A stretch of DNA of 64,000 nt from Constrictibacter sp. MBR-5 (GTDB lineage Bacteria > Pseudomonadota > Alphaproteobacteria > JAJUGE01), in the NCBI RefSeq assembly GCF_040549485.1, contig NZ_JBEPTK010000018.1, forward strand, positions 19,805 to 83,804, given 5' to 3'. Under the pieces are notes generated by a model. It saw only the letters and a list, made by a program, of their open reading frames with translations. It did not search any database and was not told where the DNA came from. How positions within the stretch are numbered: the first letter of the stretch is position 1; every line of letters begins with the position of its first letter. The position numbers were made by a program, and so were the translations under genes. Shown piece by piece: positions 34,833-43,609 of this stretch.

Positions 34833-35627
34833 TCAGGCGGCGTCTTTGACCGGTGGCTGGGCGTGCTGCTTCTCGAACTGTTCGGGGCTGAGGTAGCCAA
34901 GCGATGAGTGGAGACGCTTGGCGTTGTACTTCTCGATGAAGGCCGGAAGCTGGTCCGCGACGTCCTCTGCGGTCTCGAACTCGAGCGGGTAGACGCCTTC
35001 GACCTTCAGGGTCTTCATGAGGCTCTCCATCATTGCATTATCGTACGGATTGCCGCGCCGTCCCATCGAGCCGACGAGCTTCGCCTGGCGAAGGCGGTCG
35101 CGGTACTTCCCGGCAGCGTATTGCGATCCGCGGTCCGTGTGGTGGACGCAGCCGGGAGGGGGACTGCGCAACGCGATGGCCGCATCGAGAGCCGCCAGCG
35201 TCAGCCGCGCATTGATCCGGCGGCTCATGGCGTAGCCAATGATCCGTCGGGACCAGGCATTCATGATGACGGCGACGTAGACGAAGCCCACCGCAACGGC
35301 CACGTAGGTCAGGTCGGCGACCCAGAGCTGGTTTGGGCCGTCGACGATCATGTCCTTCGTTCTGTCCGAGAAAACCGGCTGGTCGTGGTCGCTGTCGGTG
35401 GTCGTGACATAGCGGCGCCGGCGGCTGGCGTTCAGTCCGTGCTCGCGCATCAGCCGCTTCAGCTTCTTGTGGTTCACCACCCAGCCCTCCTGGCCGAGTG
35501 CCGCCTGCATCCGCCGCCAGCCGTAGGCCTCGAACTCATCCTTGATGGCGTGCATCGCCTCGACCAGCGCGGTGTCGTCGACGGCTCGCTTCGGCGCGTC
35601 GTAGTAGGTGGAGCGCGCGATCCCCAT
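34833..35627 (-). CDS. IS3-family transposase OrfB (DDE catalytic part)
   Basis: This 264-residue frame contains the HTH_21-like region ([20 protein letters not shown]) and the rve integrase core. The catalytic residues are recognisable: the aspartate in [13 protein letters not shown], the aspartate in [10 protein letters not shown] and the glutamate in [15 protein letters not shown]. The tail is [16 protein letters not shown]. It is normally translated as an OrfAB fusion by -1 frameshifting at 35720-35726. The catalytic core looks complete, so the element may be active. Confidence 0.92.
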   Translation of the reverse strand: MGIARSTYYDAPKRAVDDTALVEAMHAIKDEFEAYGWRRMQAALGQEGWVVNHKKLKRLMREHGLNASRRRRYVTTTDSDHDQPVFSDRTKDMIVDGPNQLWVADLTYVAVAVGFVYVAVIMNAWSRRIIGYAMSRRINARLTLAALDAAIALRSPPPGCVHHTDRGSQYAAGKYRDRLRQAKLVGSMGRRGNPYDNAMMESLMKTLKVEGVYPLEFETAEDVADQLPAFIEKYNAKRLHSSLGYLSPEQFEKQHAQPPVKDAA

Positions 35628-35986
35628 CAGACGGCATCCCGCCGTGACGGAGACGCCGCGGGGCCTGTTATTACGGACATGGGCGCGCTTGTCGGTCCTG
35701 GTCCGAGCCGCTGAGCCCCTTTTAAAAACTCCAGTTCGAGCGCCTGCTTGCCGACCAGACGTTCGAGCGCGGCGATCCGCGCCTCGTAGACCTGGAGCAG
35801 ATCCGCCGATTGCACGTCTTCATCGAACGCGCCGGCCTCGTACTTCTCGACCCAGATCCGGATCAGGTTGCGCGAGATGTCGTGGCGCTTCGCCAAGCCG
35901 TGCAGGGTCTCCCCGGCCAGGAACTCCTGTGCGACCTGCCGTTTGAACGCGACGCTGTGGGATCGGTGTCTTGCCAGAGCTTTCAT
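35627..35986 (-). CDS. IS3-family transposase OrfA (helix-turn-helix part)
   Basis: This frame of about 119 residues begins [20 protein letters not shown] and continues with [20 protein letters not shown] and then [14 protein letters not shown], the DNA-binding helix-turn-helix of IS3 OrfA. A leucine-zipper-like helix follows ([20 protein letters not shown]). At the slippery site TTTAAAA the ribosome can shift -1 to make the OrfAB transposase. Without shifting it reads into the short tail ending SPSRRDAV. Confidence 0.88.
   Translation of the reverse strand: MKALARHRSHSVAFKRQVAQEFLAGETLHGLAKRHDISRNLIRIWVEKYEAGAFDEDVQSADLLQVYEARIAALERLVGKQALELEFLKGAQRLGPGPTSAPMSVITGPAASPSRRDAV
35720..35726 (-). 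promoter_or_regulatory. Programmed -1 ribosomal frameshift slippery heptamer
   Basis: On the minus strand the sequence GAG TTT TTA AAA GGG gives T TTA AAA in the OrfA frame, a canonical X XXY YYZ slippery site. It lies where OrfA (LELEFLKG) overlaps the start of the OrfB frame. Use in making OrfAB is known for the IS3 family. Confidence 0.75.
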
Positions 35987-36031
35987 CCTTCGAAAGCCCG
36001 GCTCACCATGTCAATTCATCCCGCTCCAACC

Positions 36032-36055
36032 GTCCGGCCCGAGGGGCCCTCTCCA
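36032..36055. repeat. Terminal inverted repeat of the IS3 element (OrfA end)
   Basis: It begins GTCCGGCCCGAGGGGCCC and ends TCTCCA. It pairs with the repeat at 34805-34828 and lies 46 bases upstream of the orfA start on the minus strand. Confidence 0.85.
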
Positions 36056-36091
36056 AAACACGGTCGGCTCCAGATCCGAGATACCTACCAC

Positions 36092-37414
36092 TCAGGGCAG
36101 AGCAGTTGCGGCTTCTTTCGAGTTCGACAAGGCATTCAGCAGCGCTTGAAAGCATATACCTGTTTCTCCGCCGCCCACCGCGTGCGCAAACACAACATAA
36201 GAATCGCTGTATGGCGCCGCGGCGTTGGTCGGATTCAGTGTTATAACAGTAACCTCAACTCCGATATCTCTTGATATGCGATCACGTGCGCTCCACAGGT
36301 ATTTGGCCGAAACATCCACTCCTATAAATCGGCGATCCTGGTTGATCGCGGCTGCGCACGAGGTGCCCGAACCGACGAACGGATCAAGGACAAGTTCACC
36401 TGGCGTGCTCGAAAGCGCTATACAACGGGCTGGTAGCACGACTGGAAATTGCGCTCCATGTGCACCGCCGCCACGAGTAGTGGGAAATGACCAGACATCT
36501 GTAAGTCTACTTGGTTCGCGGCTACGATTTCTTCCGCCCCTCTCTGCACTAAGAGCAAAATAGGCATCATGATGAAACTCTGGGGCACGTACCAAAGCTA
36601 AATGCAGGATAGTTTCGTGCGCCCGCGCAGTCCTCGACCGCCTAGGTTCCGGAAGACCATTCTGTTTTGCCCACACGATCTCGGCCCGCAGGTAATAGCC
36701 GATCAAAATAGCGCGGTGCGCGATCTGGGACGGTATAGCGCACTTGTCACCATCTTTCAAAAATGAGTGCCCCGCGCTATACCGTTTCCGAGAACTCGTG
36801 TACTCACGATCTTCACCTCGACCGGCCATAGATCGATTAATTTCTCGCGAGCTTCCCCGAATTCTTCCTCTCGTATTGTAGGAATCGCCAATATTCCACC
36901 ATATACTACCGTCGATTTGCATTACTGATCTCAATTCGTGCAATATCTCTATATTGTGCCTAACGAATCCTTCGGGCGTGCTTTCGCACCCAAGCGCACA
37001 CACTTCGCCATCAGCCCAAGCGACGGCCCGCTCTTCATCATACGCTCTCATCCCCCAGAAGGGGGGTGAGGTCACTGTACATTTTACCGACCCGCTCGGC
37101 AGCATTTTCAGTACAGAAAGAACATCCCCGTGTACCAGATACGAATCACACTCGACGGGGGGCAGTTTATCTAAATTTACCTCGGGCCTTCTTAAAAGGT
37201 AATCAATGACGCGGCTCCTTGGCACAAACGTCTCACGAAACGCATCTTGTTCCAATAGGCACACTACGTCATCTATTCCGAGCGTTCCTTTTTTTCCAAG
37301 AACCCGCGTAATAAAAAGCGGCGACATGCCCACGAGCGGCGCTACCGCCTTCGCATCCAGATTCGCATCAATTCCCTCATAGTGGCTAGCATCAAATCGC
37401 GCCACGGGGGTCAT
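36092..37414 (-). CDS. Site-specific DNA methyltransferase (N4-cytosine/N6-adenine, beta-type)
   Basis: This protein of about 440 residues has motif IV TSPPFWGMRAYDEE (about residues 115-128) before motif I LVLDPFVGSGTSCAAAINQD (about 345-364). That is the circularly permuted order of beta-class amino-methyltransferases. RRFIGVDVSAKYL (motif II) follows. An N-terminal region of about 80 residues (FITRVLGKKGTLGIDDVVCL) may help recognise DNA. The frame opens at 37432 (TTG), and an ATG at 37414 is chosen, with modest support. No restriction enzyme gene is adjacent, so it is an orphan or phage-type methyltransferase. Its DNA is AT-richer than the core genes, and it abuts the IS3 element. Confidence 0.88.
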   Translation of the reverse strand: MTPVARFDASHYEGIDANLDAKAVAPLVGMSPLFITRVLGKKGTLGIDDVVCLLEQDAFRETFVPRSRVIDYLLRRPEVNLDKLPPVECDSYLVHGDVLSVLKMLPSGSVKCTVTSPPFWGMRAYDEERAVAWADGEVCALGCESTPEGFVRHNIEILHELRSVMQIDGSIWWNIGDSYNTRGRIRGSSREINRSMAGRGEDREYTSSRKRYSAGHSFLKDGDKCAIPSQIAHRAILIGYYLRAEIVWAKQNGLPEPRRSRTARAHETILHLALVRAPEFHHDAYFALSAERGGRNRSREPSRLTDVWSFPTTRGGGAHGAQFPVVLPARCIALSSTPGELVLDPFVGSGTSCAAAINQDRRFIGVDVSAKYLWSARDRISRDIGVEVTVITLNPTNAAAPYSDSYVVFAHAVGGGETGICFQALLNALSNSKEAATALP

Positions 37415-37432
37415 CGGATGTACGTCACTCAA

Positions 37433-37984
37433 ATCTCAGCCCTGCCTGGTGATGTGGCGCCCATTTTTCTCGTTAACTATGATCGCCTTTCTGTCTCGAC
37501 GCCACCCCCTACAGGCAGGCGCTGCAGGCTGGTGACGACCAACCTCTCCCCCAACTCGGCAGTGGATGACAGAATACCCGCCCAAGCGTCTGCCCGGCCG
37601 CCAAATCGCGTTCGAGGTGCGCAGCACCAGCGTGATGAGCATTCCCGTGTGGGCCGTCGCCATTGTCAGCGAGACCACCTCGGCTGCGTGTGGGACGCGT
37701 CCTGTAACCAGAGCGGTTGTAGTGGATGAACATGCCGCGCGTTCCTGATGTCACTCGCCTACGCGGCGTCGCGGGAAGTCTGCCGTCCGAGGGCTATTCA
37801 ACCCTTTCCAAACGGCCTCTCAATCCGAGGCGCATCCAGCCACCCAAATCCACGGAAGACCGCGGATGGCCACCGCTGCGCCGATCGCTCACTACGGCGC
37901 CATGCACACGGCGCGTCGCGAACGGCTCTGCTACCGTACGCGAGCTACACCCCGTTCCGGGAGACGATCTCGATGGAGATGTTG
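37433..37984. other. Unassigned stretch upstream of the methyltransferase
   Basis: Open frames here, such as the minus-strand 37436-37678 frame with LTMATAHTGMLITLVLRTSN, could be a small membrane protein or transposon remnant. No family, start signal or conserved neighbour supports any of them. Confidence 0.3.
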
Positions 37985-38710
37985 ACCGCGATCAACATCT
38001 TAACGACCAACGTTTCCGGCTGTGGATCGCTCGACCATCTGCGGATGCCTGGTTGAGCGGTAAGGTATCCCTCCAGGGCATGCTCCTCGCGGTGGAGCCG
38101 GCTTGAACCTTCCTTCATGGCGGCTGCCTCCAGCAAGGGCATCACCCGTTCGCGCGAAGCAGCGTGGCGTGCGGCGGGCAAAGCGGCGAATATCCCAAGT
38201 CGCCACCTCAACCGCGAGCGACAGCCACCGCAACCGGCGGCGTAAATGTGGTGCGACGCAACATGTACATTGCTTCATAGTCAAATAGTCCCTTTTCCAG
38301 TTCACATGTCTCTGGAGCCAGGGCTTCCGCTGCTCCCAACAAGATTTGACGGCCGATCCCCGGTCGGAAGAGCGTCCCTGAAAGTCCATCCAGATGGACT
38401 CCCACCACCACCGTAAGCCAGTCGGACGGCGCCGTCGGGTCGGACGGTCAGCGGCATGAATGATCTCCATCGGCTCCCGTGCGGAATGGCCCTCGGGTGT
38501 GCAAAGGTCCGTCCGTCTGGAACAGGGTTTGCGCGGGGTGGGTCGAGAGTTGGCGTGCGGGGCTGTGGGTGCAGGGTATTCGGCCGCGTGCGGCGCTCGG
38601 GACGGATGGAGCCACTGTGCACCCGGCTTGTAAAAGTGAACGCAGCCTGATCGTCACGCACCGTCGACATCTGCGCTCTTCCAGCGATGATGGCATTCCT
38701 GTTCGGTCCG
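37985..38710. repeat. Dispersed repeat family, copy C (three blocks)
   Basis: Block 1 (about 38010-38115) matches copy D at 39150-39255, including 'CCGGCTGTGGATCGCTCGAC' and GCGGTAAGGTATCCCT (38057-38072). Block 2 (38297-38402) matches copy B from 'CCAGTTCACATGTCTCTGG' to AGTCCATCCAGATGGACT (38383-38400). Block 3 (about 38645-38705) matches the third block of copy B ('GCACCGTCGACATCTGCG'). About 180 bases separate blocks 1 and 2. No clear gene is present. Confidence 0.55.
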
Positions 38711-38718
38711 GCTAATCG

Positions 38719-39069
38719 ATGCAGATATCAAGACGTACACTCCTCCTCGGCGGCGTGTCAGCCGTGGCGCTGACGGGCCTGCCGCTCGCGCGCACCGTGG
38801 CATCCGCACCGTCCCCTGCCCTTCTGTACGATCCGGCGCTGGCCGCGATGGCGGGCGCCGTTGCGGTGACATCGGAACTCCTCACCAAGCGTGGCATCAT
38901 CGGCCTCGACCTGAGCGATATCCGAAACGTCCTCGGAGGCGGAGGACGCGCTTACTACGGTGAAGGCGCGGCCAGCGGACCCGATCGGGCGCGGACCGCA
39001 GCAGAACGAGCACTGGTTGACCTCAGGCGCACGTTGTCGGCCGCCCGGAGTGTCGGCGCCACCATCTGA
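38719..39069 (+). CDS. Small Tat-signal protein with an FtsZ-like C-terminal segment
   Basis: This 116-residue protein starts MQISRRTLLLGGVSAVALTG, a twin-arginine (Tat) export signal with SRRTLLL. After about residue 40 it reads VTSELLTKRGIIGLDLSDIR, NVLGGGGRAYYGEGAASGPD and RARTAAERALVDLRRTLSAA. This follows the order of bacterial FtsZ after its T7 loop ('ITELI..PGLINLDFADVR', 'AMMGTG.A.GEDRA..AAE.AI..PLL'). FtsZ is cytoplasmic, so a Tat signal on such a segment is odd. It may be a fusion formed by rearrangement or a decayed FtsZ paralogue. The FtsZ likeness is by eye and needs a profile search. Confidence 0.5.
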   Translation: MQISRRTLLLGGVSAVALTGLPLARTVASAPSPALLYDPALAAMAGAVAVTSELLTKRGIIGLDLSDIRNVLGGGGRAYYGEGAASGPDRARTAAERALVDLRRTLSAARSVGATI

Positions 39070-39134
39070 TGCAGCATCGCCTTGGCATTGGACACAGCGA
39101 AAGCGCCACCCACCGCCTGGCGCGTCGAAGGGGT

Positions 39135-39260
39135 GTCGATCCCGATCCACACAGCAATTCCGGCTGCGGGTCGCTCCACCATCTACGCATGGCTGGTTAA
39201 GCGGTAAGGTATCCCTACCGCGGTGCGCCTCCCCCACACGCATGGATGAACTTCCTCGGA
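39135..39260. repeat. Dispersed repeat family, copy D
   Basis: It matches block 1 of copy C over about 105 bases: 'CCGGCTGCGGGTCGCTCCAC', 'CATGGCTGGTTAAGCGGTAA' and then GGTATCCCT (core 39201-39216), ending near 'GAACTTCCT'. It lies just downstream of the Tat/FtsZ-like gene. Confidence 0.5.
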
Positions 39261-39429
39261 TATGACCTGTTCATGGACCGGTAGAACACCCGCCGACGGC
39301 ACCGCTCGATCCGCGACTTCCCGCCGGCCAAAGCTGAGAAAACGAGAAACGCCACTGAGCCATACAGCACAAGCCGGCTATGGCGGCGTAACTCAAACCA
39401 CGCGGTTTCAGGAAAATCCTGGGCGGTCA

Positions 39430-39452
39430 CCCCGCCTCAGGCAGAGGCGGGG
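39430..39452. terminator. Hairpin, possible bidirectional terminator
   Basis: CCCCGCCTC (39430-39438) pairs with GAGGCGGGG (39444-39452) around the five-base loop AGGCA, followed by TTTCG. The stem is strong but the T-run is short. It lies between the repeat and the 3' end of the gene at 39511. Confidence 0.45.
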
Positions 39453-39510
39453 TTTCGTAACATGCGACTCGAAGCGCCGCCGCTGATCAGTTACTTGCGA
39501 CCGGGAGAAA

Positions 39511-40323
39511 TCACTCCCCCCAGTGAAGGCGAGCCGTCTCGATCTGATCCAGGGTCCAGTCGAGAGGGTCAAGAGGAAACCGCTTTCGCATCACCCAGGA
39601 ACTGAAGCGCCGCCGGATATTTCTCGTGAGCCCACATCCTTGACCGCGGTTCGCTTGAGCAAGCAAGAGCAATGTCCACAGCTCCGGCTCCCTGTCTTCT
39701 TTCAACTTGGGACTCGTGTCAAAGCCGACACGTCCGGCACCAATGGGAACGACATGCTGGAACCCGAAGAACGCGTACATGGGATAGGCGGTGATGGCCG
39801 CGTGCTGGTCAATCAGCCCCAAGCGCAGGTTGTCAGCATCTGAAAAAATGCGGACAAACGGCCAGCGCAACAGAATCAGCAAAGCGTCGGCGGTCAACAT
39901 CGCAACTTGCGGCGTCACCGCCTCGCGCTCGCCGGACGAAAACTCAACCAAACGCCGTAGCAGCTGACGAAGCGTGAGCGAATAGGGCTCGACTGCGAGG
40001 GCGACCGTTGGGTTCCCAACATACTCGCTCGGCACGATGAATTCCCACGATCGGGCACCAGCATCGCAGGCCACGCAGCCGGACCTGGCTGGGCGGGGTG
40101 CCGCGGTGTCGGAAAGTGTCATCCCCGCCTCGCGGCTCAAGAGAGCTTCTTCGAGATGGACGTGCCGTGCGGCGCGATTTACCGAACCTGACATGCTGCC
40201 CTCAACGCGGCCAACGGCCGCCATCAGTTCTTCACTTTGCCGCATCAAAGGCCAAGCAGAGCCCTGCCGAATGACGGGGTGCAATAAGGTAATATACTCA
40301 CTTTCCCTGTAAAATTCCGTCAA
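39511..40323 (-). CDS. Hypothetical protein, paralogue of the protein at 43610
   Basis: This 270-residue protein is not recognised. Its second half has LLILLRWPFVRIFSDADNLR and ELWTLLLLAQANRGQG, and it ends SSWVMRKRFPLDPLDWTLDQ and IETARLHWGE. The shorter protein at 43610-44122 shares this layout: IAMALRWPTFAVATDNG, PIWTAAVILMAGG, then FRRWVTAQGYPPNPLGWTYT and NAHYDWGD at the end. Both therefore belong to one family, with an 'LRWP' motif and a C-terminal 'WV....fP..PL.WT.......HW/DWG' motif. A CxxC in SGCVACDAGARSW is present only here. The function is unknown. The two genes bracket a methyltransferase-containing segment. Confidence 0.6.
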   Translation of the reverse strand: MTEFYRESEYITLLHPVIRQGSAWPLMRQSEELMAAVGRVEGSMSGSVNRAARHVHLEEALLSREAGMTLSDTAAPRPARSGCVACDAGARSWEFIVPSEYVGNPTVALAVEPYSLTLRQLLRRLVEFSSGEREAVTPQVAMLTADALLILLRWPFVRIFSDADNLRLGLIDQHAAITAYPMYAFFGFQHVVPIGAGRVGFDTSPKLKEDREPELWTLLLLAQANRGQGCGLTRNIRRRFSSWVMRKRFPLDPLDWTLDQIETARLHWGE

Positions 40324-40490
40324 TGCCTTTCTCCCTCAAATGATCAAACCGCAACCCGAAAAATATCTCACGTCGCGTAATCTAGTGTCATTATTAAATT
40401 GCGATTTTTTTCGGTCTCGACGTTTTCGGTATACGCGACTAATCCGTTATCGTATCGATGGAACGTTGACCGGACGGATAGAGGCTCGTC
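40324..40490. other. AT-rich intergenic DNA
   Basis: No gene is supported. The stretch is AT-rich (about 40360-40440) and includes the upstream region of the divergent gene ending at 40323. Confidence 0.35.
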
Positions 40491-40590
40491 GACTGGGCGA
40501 AGGCCAAGACGCACCTCGTCCTGGAGATCGTGAAACGCCCGCCCGGCGCAAAGGGCTTCACCGTCCCCCGCCGGCGCTGGGTCGTATTAG
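40491..40590 (+). pseudogene. IS5-family transposase C-terminal fragment
   Basis: The plus-strand frame reads DWAKAKTHLVLEIVKRPPGA and KGFTVPRRRWVV, close to the IS5-family end of the DDE domain ('[28 protein letters not shown]'). It breaks off exactly at RRWVV, where an inverted fragment of an IS5 transposase N-terminus begins. Confidence 0.7.
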
Positions 40591-40808
40591 TAGACCGTCT
40601 GCCAGGGCGACAGGTCGTGCGGCAGCAGGCGCCAGGCCATGCCGGCGCGCAGAAAATGGAGGATTGCGTTCACCGGCTCGCGCGAGGCCGCGTTGCGCGG
40701 CCGACCGCCGGGGTTCGCTTCGGGGATCAGCGGCGCGATCAGCTTCCACTGACCGTAAGTCAGGTCGGTGTCATACGCTCGCCGCTGCGGCGGCTTCCGT
40801 CTCGGCAT
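40590..40808 (-). pseudogene. IS5-family transposase N-terminal fragment (inverted relative to the preceding piece)
   Basis: From an ATG at 40808 on the minus strand the frame reads MPRRKPPQRRAYDTDLTYGQ, WKLIAPLIPEANPGGRPRN and ILHFLRAGMAWRLLPHDLSP before stopping at the junction. This is the DUF4096-type N-terminus of IS5 transposases. It is head-on with the C-terminal fragment at 40491-40590, showing an inversion or nested insertion with deletion. Confidence 0.75.
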
Positions 40809-41253
40809 CGGCGTCGGCTCTCCAACTCGGGTCCGACACGCCAAGAATCCATTACGGGCGCCCGGGGGTCTTCCGGAACACAACCGTAGAACCACAATCA
40901 GCGGCACTAACACATCCAAATTTATATACTACTAAAGAAGTACTCCGGAATAGAAATTGAGGACCCCCGGGCTGTGGGTTAATCCTTTTGGGGTAAGCCG
41001 CTCGGCGGCACTCCCCACCGAGTGAATGGTGTCGGCGAGTAAATCAGCTAGCTCGTGAGATCGCCCCGTGTCCGGACCATGCAACGCTATAATGCGCAAC
41101 GACCACTATTTGGGCGCCGCAATCGCGCTCACCCGACGTTGGCGCGTTATGTCTGCTACACTAACCTGCATTTCATTACCCTTCTTACATGTCGACTTAT
41201 TATTCACTTTATAGTTAGCGACCATTTGTGTTTAAACGCAGGATAGCTGCCAC
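40809..41253. other. Intergenic, AT-rich, no gene seen
   Basis: About 440 bases with no supported gene. The DNA around 41155-41245 is AT-rich and likely contains the promoter of the gene at 41254. Confidence 0.4.
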
Positions 41254-42072
41254 ATGAGCCGAACACCGATATCTTCGTCAGACTACGACAACAACTCTGC
41301 TTTTGGCGAAGCCAATCGAATCTGGTCCCGCGCACGACAACTGGAGATAGATATGGATCTGACGTACAACGACGCCGCTATCGAAGCCGCCCGACTCATC
41401 CATGAAGTTGGCGGGGAGACAGTATCGCGGTGGGCTATTGATCATGGACTGCGGCCACCCGCTAGACAGGCGAACTATCCAGATTTTCTTCTGGCACTCA
41501 GGATGATGCTTTTCCGCGACAAAGACGCCGGTGACGCAGGTATACGTCCCATACTATCTAGATACTCCAAGGTCGCGTTCGTGCTCCACCATCACGGAGT
41601 TACCACGAAGGCGGGAGCGCAGCTATTCTTCGACAAGCACTGCAGGGGTTCGGGCGCTTCAGGAGGCCACGCGGGCAAGGTATCCAGCTTCTCTGAGGCA
41701 ATATGCGCGCGATTCGACAAGAACGGAGAACTGAAAGTCACTTCGGCCGCCGCCAGTGCTGCACATCGAACGGGTCCTGAGCACCCGGATACCGAAGAGA
41801 CCGATGAGATAACGTTTGAGCGTGGCATTGAGTATCTCCGTTCATCGCCGCCAGTAGGTCGCTTTACTCTGGACGGCAATGAGCCACCGCTCGCTGACTT
41901 CCATGGCGTCTCCATCGTTTTGGTCCGAAAGCAGGAGCCGCCTGCCTATGATGTTCTTCGCGATGCCCTCGACGGCCTCTCCATGGCCGCCTTGCGTGCG
42001 CTCGTGATCGAATGTGCCAGCGATCTGGACGAGCCGACAGAAACGCCCGACGCGCCAGGGAACCAAAGTTGA
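41254..42072 (+). CDS. Hypothetical protein
   Basis: This 272-residue soluble protein is not recognised. The N-terminal half is helical and hydrophilic (EANRIWSRARQLEIDMDLTY, then AAIEAARLIHEVGGETVSRW), with an 'AIDHGLRPP' loop. The middle is low in conserved features. The C-terminal quarter ends with PPAYDVLRDALDGLSMAALR, followed by an acidic, Pro-rich tail. At 41671-41685 the coding DNA contains GCGGGCAAGGTATCC, close to the core of the dispersed repeat family, within the low-complexity GASGGHAGK region. It precedes the DNA adenine methylase by 111 bases on the same strand and is likely part of the same transferred segment. Confidence 0.6.
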   Translation: MSRTPISSSDYDNNSAFGEANRIWSRARQLEIDMDLTYNDAAIEAARLIHEVGGETVSRWAIDHGLRPPARQANYPDFLLALRMMLFRDKDAGDAGIRPILSRYSKVAFVLHHHGVTTKAGAQLFFDKHCRGSGASGGHAGKVSSFSEAICARFDKNGELKVTSAAASAAHRTGPEHPDTEETDEITFERGIEYLRSSPPVGRFTLDGNEPPLADFHGVSIVLVRKQEPPAYDVLRDALDGLSMAALRALVIECASDLDEPTETPDAPGNQS

Positions 42073-42183
42073 TCTGAGTCAACTTGTGAGGAGCGACCAG
42101 GTAGCCCCTATCGGCGTCCACCTGGTCGCTCCAGGCACAATAAGAAAGCAACACCACACGGCTTTCCCCCTGAGGATGCGAAA

Positions 42184-43032
42184 ATGTACAGGTATCGCGG
42201 AAGCAAAGCGACTCTCTCTCCCGCAATATTGGCACTTATTTCGGCAGACACTCGCCACTATATCGAGCCATTCGCTGGAAGCACTAGAACGGCTAAGGCC
42301 ATTATTTCTGATTCGCGATTTAATGGTCTCTCGGTAACAATCAGCGATACAGACTACGTTATTTTTCTTTTTTGGAAAATTCTCCGCGATGAGCCTAAAC
42401 ACTTGCAGTCTGCAATCTGGGACCTCGTGAACAAGCTCCTACTTCCAGAACAGCAGCGAGTGTGGTACAGAAGAACTCGAGTGCGGCTTCGGGTAACTGG
42501 AGCATTTTCCTGTCCTATCCGGCGAAGCGCCGCCTTCTTCATGTGCAGCCACTACAGCCGAAACGGCGTCGCGTTGCCGAGGGAGGGTTTCCATTCCGGC
42601 GGTTGGTCGGACTTCGCTCATCTGAAAGACGCGATACGACGAGTAGGCGAATGGTCGGAGCTATTTTCGAACGTTGAGATTTTGCATAGCGATTACCGTT
42701 CCGTTATCAACCGCTATGCGTCACCATATGCGACATTCTATTTGGATCCCCCGTATCAATTCAAATATACCGATAGTATCTATTGGGGTGGAATGGATCA
42801 TATCGCGTTTCTTAATTTCATTTCACAAACGGATGCCCGCTGGATACTGACATATGACGTCGGCCAGGAGCTACGCGAACAATGGCGCATGAGAAATTTT
42901 TGGATCGACGAGGATATCGGCGGCATTTATGCGCGCAGTCGCAATCCGCGGACCGAGTTCATCGCGCGGTCGCAGGCGCCCTCTTTGTCGGCTCTGCGGA
43001 GGTATAACAAGATAAAGCGTCGGCTAAAATAA
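42184..43032 (+). CDS. DNA adenine methylase (D12 class N6-adenine methyltransferase)
   Basis: This 282-residue protein has an N-terminal YRGSKATLSPAILALI, motif I YIEPFAGSTRTAKAI and motif IV ATFYLDPPYQFKY, with VEILHSDYRSVI in between. These are the Dam/D12 class signatures of enzymes that methylate adenine in short sites. It is compact for the class and AT-rich compared with the rest of the window. No cognate nuclease is nearby. Together with the beta-type methyltransferase at 36092, it suggests a phage or mobile-island origin, with methylation serving to avoid host restriction. Confidence 0.88.
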   Translation: MYRYRGSKATLSPAILALISADTRHYIEPFAGSTRTAKAIISDSRFNGLSVTISDTDYVIFLFWKILRDEPKHLQSAIWDLVNKLLLPEQQRVWYRRTRVRLRVTGAFSCPIRRSAAFFMCSHYSRNGVALPREGFHSGGWSDFAHLKDAIRRVGEWSELFSNVEILHSDYRSVINRYASPYATFYLDPPYQFKYTDSIYWGGMDHIAFLNFISQTDARWILTYDVGQELREQWRMRNFWIDEDIGGIYARSRNPRTEFIARSQAPSLSALRRYNKIKRRLK

Positions 43033-43609
43033 CACATACAGTTTATTTTTTTGCGTTCGGATTTAATGTGTCCGAGGCAGTTACTTCTGTACGCCCGCCG
43101 GATGGCCACCTCCCCCCCCTTTTGGCTTCCCGACTCCCACTACCGCTCGGCTCGCTCGCTTCATCATCGGGGCGGTGCGCCTCTGTATCTGGTGCCCCCG
43201 TGGCACTCTTATGCGTCGCGCACGACCCCCTCGATAACCCCGTGCCCCATTGGCTTACGCCGATTTTCGTAGATCCCCCAACCGCTTGAGCCAGATGTAG
43301 GCCGTCTACTCGCTTTCCCATGCCGTTTGACCATTGCCGTGTTCGCTCCCCGATCGGCTTGGCGCGGGGTTTGTACCATCTGGGCTGTGCGTAACTCCTC
43401 ATTCGTAAATTGCGGGCGATCCAATAGCGGTGGAATATCGACGCTATCCACCGGATGCTATAATGTTCTGGTCGTCATCGTGGCGTTTGGGAATCCACCT
43501 ATAGGGTTTCCTTTGTGTTATGGAATGTCGTTGTCCTATTTACTGCCCATCACTACTAGGTGTTTACACTAATAGCTTTCACACGGCAAGAGATTCGGAG
43601 ACCTTGCTG
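43033..43609. other. Intergenic, no gene recognised
   Basis: About 580 bases. Frames such as the minus 43209-43451 frame (SVDIPPLLDRPQFTNEELRT) have no family or start support. The stretch appears to be decayed DNA between the methylase and the paralogue gene. Confidence 0.35.

Larger units (their letters stand above)
34805..36055 (-). mobile_element. IS3-family insertion sequence, complete with terminal inverted repeats
   Basis: The element is 1251 bp, bounded by 24-bp inverted repeats at 34805-34828 and 36032-36055. These match at 23 of 24 positions and have the TG...CA ends typical of the IS3 family. It encodes OrfA and OrfB on the minus strand with a -1 frameshift site. No matching target duplication is visible (TGG on the left, AAA on the right), so the flanks may have been rearranged since insertion. 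Otherwise it looks intact. Confidence 0.9.

Noticed and set aside
36092..43032. A restriction-modification system from the two methyltransferases
   Set aside because: No endonuclease-like gene is adjacent to either; they are better described as orphan methyltransferases.
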